In this document: positions 59,021 through 64,000 of the stretch, one piece after another
How the letters are laid out: each line of letters begins with the position of its first letter
How positions within the stretch are numbered: the first letter of the stretch is position 1
NCBI GenBank assembly: GCA_022711465.1
Contig: JAKLEZ010000015.1
Span: 1 to 64,000, forward strand
Reading direction: 5' to 3'
Length of the DNA: 64,000 bases
Source of the DNA: Planctomycetota bacterium
Lineage (GTDB): Bacteria; Planctomycetota; Phycisphaerae; UBA1845; PWPN01
The notes under the pieces: generated by a model
Database searches by the model: none
Seen by the model: the letters and a program-made list of their open reading frames with translations, nothing else
What the model was told of the DNA's origin: nothing
Made by a program: the position numbers and the translations under genes

Positions 59021-60349
59021 TCACTTCACCTTGAGCTTCTCCCATAAGGCCTGCTCAGCCTTCTGGAAGTCGACGAAAACCTCCTGGAGTTGGTAGCGAA
59101 TCTCGGCCAGCCGCGGATCCTTGGCCGGAACAGCCCCATCCAGAGCCTGCAGGCGGGCAGCGGTATCGTTGAGACGCGTGGCGGCACGGGAGAAGGTCCG
59201 GGCAACGTCCAGCGTCTGGGCCTCGGCGCTCTCCTGGGCCGTCGGCCTGTAGAATAGGCGCCATGGGCTGGCTCGGACCTCCTCGGCGGTCGCATTGAGG
59301 TGGTCACTGGTCTCCTTGAGATTGCCGATCATCGCCGTGATCTGCTCGCGATTCAGGACCACTATCTCTCGGGTCGTGCCGGTAATGCTGTTGATGTCCT
59401 TCAGCGACATTTCCAGCCGCTCAACCACCGTATGAACCCTGGCCATCAGGCTGGTGGCCGTCGCAGGGTCCAGCTGCTCAGCGATCCGGGCGGCAATCTG
59501 CTTGTCCACGATCTCGCTGGTCTCGCGAACGTTGGCCACCGTCTGTGTGATCGGCTCGCGATTGTCGCGCAGCATGTCCGCGACAGTCTGGATCCCCTCC
59601 TGGAGCTTGTCCAGCGTGTTGTGCAGCTTGTTCAGCATGGACAGGTTGGCCGACCGGTCCATCTGCTCACGAAGCGAACCGGTGGTCTGATTGAAGTTGT
59701 CCATGACCACGTGCAGCTTGGCCAGCAAGGCCGACTTCTGCTGCGGGTCAAAGTCATTGCTGATGTTCCGGGTGACCGCATTGATGTCATCGAGCGATTT
59801 GTGGATCTTGCCGAGCAGGCTCTTGGCGTCGGAGGCGTCCAGCTGGCTCTTGGCCATGGCCAGCAGGCTGGTCGGGTCCTTGGGGTCAAGCTGGCCCGAC
59901 AGAGTCTGCATCAGGCTGCTGAGATCCGCGACCGGCGTCCCGCGGACCGTGCTCCCCGCGGCCAGCTCCCGGCCCACCCCGCGGTCCTGGATCACCAGCG
60001 AGCCGCCCTCGCCCAGCAGCAGGCCAACCGGCACGATCCTGCAGTCGTCGCGCAGCCCGAGGCTGGACTGCACCTTGAACGTGATCACCGTGAAGAGAGA
60101 CTTGTGCCCGTTCTGGGGATCGGCCACCTCGTCGATGGCAACCTTGGTGATCGTGCCTACCTTGAGACCGCCACACTGCACCTGCCCGCCCGGCTTGAGC
60201 ACCGTGCTCAGCTTGCTCACCGGGTAACGCACCTTGAACACCATGTCCCCCGCCCCCCGCGGCGCCAGAAAAATCAATACCGCCAGCAGCAGGGCAAGGA
60301 AGATCATCATGGTCAGGCCCAGCTTGAAAGCGTCACGTGACACAGGCAT
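59021..60349 (-). CDS. MlaD-type MCE-domain protein
   Basis: The 442-residue protein has an N-terminal membrane anchor (LTMMIFLALLLAVLIFLAPR), then an MCE domain (YPVSKLSTVLKPGGQVQCGGLKVGTI... to about residue 130). A very long C-terminal helical region (about 150-430) follows with repeats such as LLGKIHKSLDDINAVTRNISND and LLAKLHVVMDNFNQTTGSL. That tail is far longer than in E. coli MlaD and may form a needle or tunnel across the periplasm, as suggested for PqiB/YebT-like proteins. It is the last gene of the Mla operon. Confidence 0.88.
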   Translation of the reverse strand: MPVSRDAFKLGLTMMIFLALLLAVLIFLAPRGAGDMVFKVRYPVSKLSTVLKPGGQVQCGGLKVGTITKVAIDEVADPQNGHKSLFTVITFKVQSSLGLRDDCRIVPVGLLLGEGGSLVIQDRGVGRELAAGSTVRGTPVADLSSLMQTLSGQLDPKDPTSLLAMAKSQLDASDAKSLLGKIHKSLDDINAVTRNISNDFDPQQKSALLAKLHVVMDNFNQTTGSLREQMDRSANLSMLNKLHNTLDKLQEGIQTVADMLRDNREPITQTVANVRETSEIVDKQIAARIAEQLDPATATSLMARVHTVVERLEMSLKDINSITGTTREIVVLNREQITAMIGNLKETSDHLNATAEEVRASPWRLFYRPTAQESAEAQTLDVARTFSRAATRLNDTAARLQALDGAVPAKDPRLAEIRYQLQEVFVDFQKAEQALWEKLKVK

Positions 60350-60364
60350 GTCGGCTCCCCGTTA

Positions 60365-61237
60365 CTATCCCTGTACGATCCACTTCTCGTACTCGCTCAG
60401 ACCTTCGGCATCGGTCAGCGGTCCTTCCGTCTCGCCGTTGAGGAACTGGTGAATGATCCGCTGGCTCTCGTCGGTCAGATCGGCCGGCGGTGTTATCCGG
60501 ATCCTCTCGAAGTCCGCCCGCGAGCCAATCTTGAGAACCCGCCCGCGATCCAGCATCACCATGCGATCGGCAATCCGGAAAGCCGAGTCCATCTCGTGGG
60601 TCACCACAATGCTGGTCACCCGCAGCTTCTTGGACAGATCGATGATCAGGTCGTCGATCGCGGCGCTGGTGACCGGGTCGAGCCCGGCCGACGGCTCGTC
60701 GTAAAAGAGAATCTCCGGATCCAGGGCCGTCGCCCGGGCCAGGCCGGCCCGCTTCTTCTGCCCGCCGGACAGCTGGGCGGGCATCTTGTCACGGTGCGGC
60801 AGCATGTGAACCTGCTGCAGCTTCAACGTCACCACGATGTCGATGATCGACGGGTCAACGTAGGAATGCTCCCGGAGCGGCAGGGCAACGTTGTCGGCGA
60901 CGCTCATGGAGTTGAACAGGGCCCCGCTCTGAAACAGGATCCCAAAATGCATCCGCAGGGCGTTGAGATCCTCCTCGCCCATCGCCCCCATGTCCGCCGG
61001 GGCGGCCATCGCCCGGGTGCGATAGAGGATGTGGCCGTCGTCGGGCGACAGCTCGCCGATCAGACAGTTGAGCAGCGTGCTCTTGCCGCAGCCCGACCCG
61101 CCCATGACCACCAGGGTCTCGCCCGGCAGAACGTCGAAGCTGATGTCGTCCAGCACCCGAACCGGGCGGCCTTCCCGGTCGGGGAAGACCTTGGCAAGCT
61201 GGCGAATCGAGATGACAAAACCGTCCTCCACGTGCAT
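60365..61237 (-). CDS. MlaF-type ABC ATPase for phospholipid transport
   Basis: The 290-residue protein has Walker A GGSGCGKSTLL, signature LSGGQKKRAGLARAT, Walker B EILFYDEPSAGLDPVT and H-loop VVTHEMDSAF. The RKKRAGLARA-type signature and SAGLDPVTS are typical of MlaF. It powers lipid movement through the MlaE permease. It is followed 15 bp later by the MlaD gene. Confidence 0.9.
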   Translation of the reverse strand: MHVEDGFVISIRQLAKVFPDREGRPVRVLDDISFDVLPGETLVVMGGSGCGKSTLLNCLIGELSPDDGHILYRTRAMAAPADMGAMGEEDLNALRMHFGILFQSGALFNSMSVADNVALPLREHSYVDPSIIDIVVTLKLQQVHMLPHRDKMPAQLSGGQKKRAGLARATALDPEILFYDEPSAGLDPVTSAAIDDLIIDLSKKLRVTSIVVTHEMDSAFRIADRMVMLDRGRVLKIGSRADFERIRITPPADLTDESQRIIHQFLNGETEGPLTDAEGLSEYEKWIVQG

Positions 61238-61257
61238 CCCTCACCACGCCCAATCGA

Positions 61258-62115
61258 TCACAGGCCGAACATGAAGAAAACGGCCGTGAACAGGCAATCA
61301 GTCGCAATCAAGGCCACAATCGACTTGACCACCGTCGAGGTCGTCGCCCGGCCCACACCTTCGGCCCCGCCCTGAACCGTCAGCCCTTCGTAGCAGGCAA
61401 TCATCGAGATCAGCATCCCGAAGACCGCAGCCTTGCTCAACCCGGTAAAGAAATCACGATACACCAGGGCCATGCGGGTGTTGTCCAGATACTGGGCCGG
61501 CTCAATGCCCAGCACCCACCAGGAGATCATCATCCCGCCGCACACCCCCACGACATCCGCAATGATCGCCAGGCCGGTGAGCATGATGATCGTGGCCAGC
61601 GTCCGGGGCACAACCAGAAAACGGATCGGATTCAGGGCGTGGGCCCGAAGGGCCTTGATCTCCTCGGACTCGACCATGGCTCCAATCTCGGCGGCGATCG
61701 ATGCCCCGGCAAAACCGCTGAGCACCACCGCCGACAGCAGCGGCCCAAGTTCGCGGAACATGGCGATGCCAATGATGTTCGCGATCTTGTCGGTCGAACC
61801 GTACTGCTCGAGCGTCGGCTGAAGCTGCAGGGCAAGAATGATGCCGATGAAAGTCTGAACCAAGACAATGATCGGGATGCTCTGGACACCCACCCGGACC
61901 ATCTGGCTGAACAGCGCGGACCAGCCGAACCGGGCGCTGCGCAGGCACAACCCGCGGAACGTCCACAGGGCGGTATCGACCAGCAGATAACCGATGCCGC
62001 CCGCATACCGCACGCCCTCAACCACTCGACCCCGGGCGCGAAAACCGGCTCGCCCCAGGGCGGTAATGCCCCCGACGACAAAACCCGCCCGAGGTTCGGT
62101 CGCGGTGTCACTCAT
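61258..62115 (-). CDS. MlaE-type ABC transporter permease
   Basis: The 285-residue protein has an N-terminal amphipathic/TM region and the MlaE core: VQTFIGIILALQLQPTLEQYG, FRELGPLLSAVVLSGFAGASIAAEIGAM and the family tail FFTGLSKAAVFGMLISMIACYEGL. It is the inner-membrane channel of the lipid transporter. The start overlaps the STAS gene stop by four bases (ATGA). Confidence 0.92.
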   Translation of the reverse strand: MSDTATEPRAGFVVGGITALGRAGFRARGRVVEGVRYAGGIGYLLVDTALWTFRGLCLRSARFGWSALFSQMVRVGVQSIPIIVLVQTFIGIILALQLQPTLEQYGSTDKIANIIGIAMFRELGPLLSAVVLSGFAGASIAAEIGAMVESEEIKALRAHALNPIRFLVVPRTLATIIMLTGLAIIADVVGVCGGMMISWWVLGIEPAQYLDNTRMALVYRDFFTGLSKAAVFGMLISMIACYEGLTVQGGAEGVGRATTSTVVKSIVALIATDCLFTAVFFMFGL

Positions 62116-62459
62116 GCGGCCAGAGCCTCCTCCTCGGTCTCGCAGATCTTGAAGAACTTGTCCAGCCGGGTGATTTCGAACACGCTGTACACCCGCTCAC
62201 TCAGCCCGCATAGCACGAGCTTGCCGCCAAAACCCTTCACCCGGCGGAATATCTCCACCAGCGTGCCGATCCCCGACGAGTCCATGTAGCCCACCTCGCT
62301 CAGGTTGATCACCAGCCGCTCGGGCCGCTGCTGACAAGCCCCGACCAGGGCCTTGTGAACCTCGGGCGTGTGGTGTAGATCCACCTCGCCAGACAGAACG
62401 ACAATGGTCGCTCCGCCTTGCTGCCGTATCTCTCGCACCACGTTGCGCGCCTCCGCCAT
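62112..62459 (-). CDS. STAS-domain anti-sigma-factor-antagonist-like protein
   Basis: The 115-residue protein shows the SpoIIAA pattern: ATIVVLSGEVDLHHTPEVHKAL and YMDSSGIGTLVEIFRRVKGFGG, in which the first Ser of DSSG is the usual phosphorylation site. In Mla systems the STAS protein MlaB binds the ATPase. Here a phosphorylatable SpoIIAA-like version sits between an RsbW-type kinase gene (1-bp gap) and the permease gene (4-bp overlap). It could serve either the transporter or partner switching, or both. Confidence 0.85.
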   Translation of the reverse strand: MAEARNVVREIRQQGGATIVVLSGEVDLHHTPEVHKALVGACQQRPERLVINLSEVGYMDSSGIGTLVEIFRRVKGFGGKLVLCGLSERVYSVFEITRLDKFFKICETEEEALAA

Positions 62460-62460
62460 C

Positions 62461-62958
62461 TCAGGACTTCTCCCTCGTGGGATCCGATCCGCCCACCCGG
62501 GGCCCGGTACCACCCTCGCCCAGCATCTTCAACAGCCGCAAACGCATGCCCGCCGGTTCGCGCTTCGTGTATTCCACCTCGTCCATGACCGTCCGAATGA
62601 TGTGCGTGCCCAGTCCGCCCGGCCGAACATCCCCCAGATCACGACCCATGATCGTGGCCGGATCCACCTGCGGGCAGCAATCGCAGATCGTCACCTCGAT
62701 ACCACACCCCTCGCCCCGCCGGACCGGCTGAATGGTCACTTGAATGGGTCGCCCCGACTGCCCCCGATATCCGTGCCGGATCACGTTGGTCAGAGCCTCA
62801 TCAATCGCCAGGGCAATGCCCGACAGCTGCGGCTCGACGAAGCCCACCGCCTGGGCCGCACCGAGCACCGCCACCCGGACACCGGCCAGATGCCGGGTGT
62901 CGCTGGTGATCTCCAGCACGAGCGGCTGATCCACAGGCTGCGCCCCGCTCGTCCTCAT
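62461..62958 (-). CDS. RsbW/SpoIIAB-type anti-sigma serine kinase
   Basis: The 165-residue protein has the GHKL ATPase N box (IALAIDEALTNVIRHGY) and a G2-like PGGLGTHIIRTVMDEVEY. The G1 region is replaced by a Cys-rich ICDCCPQVDP. It should phosphorylate a SpoIIAA-like STAS protein, and the next gene encodes one. A C-terminal Gly/Arg-rich tail is present. No dedicated sigma factor is adjacent. Confidence 0.85.
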   Translation of the reverse strand: MRTSGAQPVDQPLVLEITSDTRHLAGVRVAVLGAAQAVGFVEPQLSGIALAIDEALTNVIRHGYRGQSGRPIQVTIQPVRRGEGCGIEVTICDCCPQVDPATIMGRDLGDVRPGGLGTHIIRTVMDEVEYTKREPAGMRLRLLKMLGEGGTGPRVGGSDPTREKS

Positions 62959-63338
62959 CCACCCTCACCTCCCGCTCGCCCGGTGCCGACCTTCACCTGC
63001 TCGGCCAGGTACCGCCGCCATTCCTGCACCGCACGCCGCCGCTGGCTCCACCCCACCCGGTAATCATACCCCATCCGGGTGCCGGTCAGCCTCTCCAAAG
63101 CAAGGATCGCGTAGAACCGAACGCCTTCGTCAGGGTCCTCCAACCGATCCACGAGAATCCCGATCACGTCACGGTCGCCAGTCTCCGCGGCGCGGATGGC
63201 CGCCCGAGCCCGCTCGTCCGGACGCGGCGAATTCAACGCCCCAGGATAAGGCGTCCGCTCAGAACAGCCCCCTGCCCAAAGGCCAAGCCCAAAGGCCGCT
63301 CCCAGCATCAGTACCAGACATCGATGACCCGTGGACAT
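62955..63338 (-). CDS. HEAT-repeat lipoprotein
   Basis: From the ATG at 63338 the protein has 127 residues with a lipobox (LWAGGC-SE, Cys near 22). Two short HEAT-like helical repeats follow (DERARAAIRAAETGDRDVI, DEGVRFYAILALERLTG). The stop overlaps the start of the kinase gene. The ORF upstream of 63338 has no signal peptide and is discarded. The function is unknown; an envelope sensor for the downstream switch is conceivable. Confidence 0.65.
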   Translation of the reverse strand: MSTGHRCLVLMLGAAFGLGLWAGGCSERTPYPGALNSPRPDERARAAIRAAETGDRDVIGILVDRLEDPDEGVRFYAILALERLTGTRMGYDYRVGWSQRRRAVQEWRRYLAEQVKVGTGRAGGEGG

Positions 63339-63471
63339 GCGTATTCTTCGCCATCCGACCGGCCGGACACCCCTCGGCCCGGCGCCCGACAGCTGGGGGC
63401 AAAAGCCGTCTGCACGCCGAACAGACAACCCCGGCGGGTCCGATTATAGGGACCAGACCAAATCGATGCCA

Positions 63472-64000
63472 TCAACGGCCGGAAGCCTCCGAAGCCGCCG
63501 GCCGGGAGCTCGCCCGGGTAATCAACGCCAGGGCCCGCCGCCGCTCCTCGGTCAGACGCGGAGCCGGGAGATGAGCCCGCATCGCTTCGTATGTGTCCAA
63601 GGCCTCCAGAGCCCGGGCTCCGTCACCCAGCGCCAGGTAGCTCTTGAGCAGAACCCAGTAGGGCTCCTCGACCGGCTTGAACCTCGGCCCATGGCTCGCC
63701 CGGCCGTTGAACCGCTCAATGCACTCCCGGGCCGCCTGAATCGCCTCCTCGTATCGCTCCGCCTCGTAAAGCGCCAGGGCGAGATTCCGGCGGCCCTGGA
63801 AGCTGTCCGGCTGGCGGAGGATCACCTCCCGGTTCATTGCCAGATCACTGGCAAAAACTGGGCAATACTGCCACGAAGATGGCAACAGGAGAAACGCCAG
63901 GGATATCCCGAGCCCGCAACCCGCCACCCCCAGACGGGCCAGGGCCACCCCCACAACCACCGCCGCAAAGACGCTCGGCAAGTACAACCATCGCTCCGCA
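63472..64000 (-). CDS. C-terminal part of a TMTC-like membrane/TPR protein, 5' end missing
   Basis: The frame is open to the right edge (reading AERWLYLPS at the limit), so the gene continues outside. The visible 176 residues contain the ERWLYLPS element typical of TMTC-type GT-C/TPR proteins. Two membrane helices follow, then TPR-like helices (RRNLALALYEAERYEEAIQAARE and WVLLKSYLALGDGARALEAL). It may be related to the GT-C-like protein at 57078. It is the most upstream visible gene of the Mla-containing run, 133 bp before the HEAT lipoprotein. Confidence 0.65.
   Translation of the reverse strand, partial: AERWLYLPSVFAAVVVGVALARLGVAGCGLGISLAFLLLPSSWQYCPVFASDLAMNREVILRQPDSFQGRRNLALALYEAERYEEAIQAARECIERFNGRASHGPRFKPVEEPYWVLLKSYLALGDGARALEALDTYEAMRAHLPAPRLTEERRRALALITRASSRPAASEASGR

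Overview
The window is GC-rich bacterial DNA, densely coded on both strands. It most likely comes from a planctomycete (Phycisphaerae or a close relative). Supporting features are a type II pseudopilin-type protein with an H-X9-DG C-terminal motif, an exosortase next to a polysaccharide-export outer-membrane protein and a BY-kinase, Gly/Pro-rich secreted proteins, HEAT and PQQ-propeller envelope proteins, DUF362 and GH20 genes, and several sigma-70-family factors. This assignment rests on gene content only; there is no rRNA, tRNA or CRISPR array here.

Region 1 to about 5.4 kb looks like the end of an integrated mobile element. All of its genes read leftwards: short unknown genes, two small helix-turn-helix genes, and a large primase-polymerase/DUF3987 gene that runs off the left edge. 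The tail of that gene carries an in-frame 264-bp tandem repeat. No complete integrase is visible. The host sequence resumes with a Tat-exported DUF362 protein (5.4-6.5 kb).

7.0-14.1 kb is an exopolysaccharide/exosortase locus (export lipoprotein, exosortase, BY-kinase), followed by a HAD phosphatase and an ATP-grasp ligase. 14.4-17.4 kb holds a small coiled-coil protein and a hybrid PAS histidine kinase. A hexapeptide-acyltransferase remnant and a cysteine-rich DUF6485 gene follow, then a methyltransferase/UbiA prenyltransferase pair. 19.7-32 kb is general metabolism and envelope: membrane spermidine-synthase-like protein, beta-lactamase-fold hydrolase, radical SAM protein, DUF2721 protein, ThyX, homocysteine methyltransferase, S41 protease, YkgJ-like protein and a UroD-like protein coupled to a beta-helix/PA14-like protein.

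The most interesting part is 35.7-48.2 kb on the minus strand. It encodes, in transcription order: a membrane PQQ-propeller protein; a 1243-residue fusion of a PEP-synthase/Rph-type phosphotransferase to a DUF106 (EMC3/TMCO1/YidC-like) membrane module; an OmpR-family response regulator and its histidine kinase; two paralogous Gly/Pro-rich secreted proteins flanking a sigma factor; and a HEAT-repeat protein. An 18-bp direct-repeat motif (minus strand TTCAC-N6-TTAAGGT and a close variant) lies upstream of three genes of this cluster and is a good candidate operator for the regulator. I read the cluster as an undescribed envelope-sensing system.

The right end holds a GH20 hexosaminidase, a second PQQ-propeller protein, a MacA/MacB-type efflux system, a sigma factor with an overlapping membrane partner gene, a GT-C-like membrane protein, and an MlaD-MlaF-MlaE lipid-transport operon headed by a SpoIIAA-type STAS protein and an RsbW-type kinase. 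A partial TMTC-like/TPR gene runs off the right edge.
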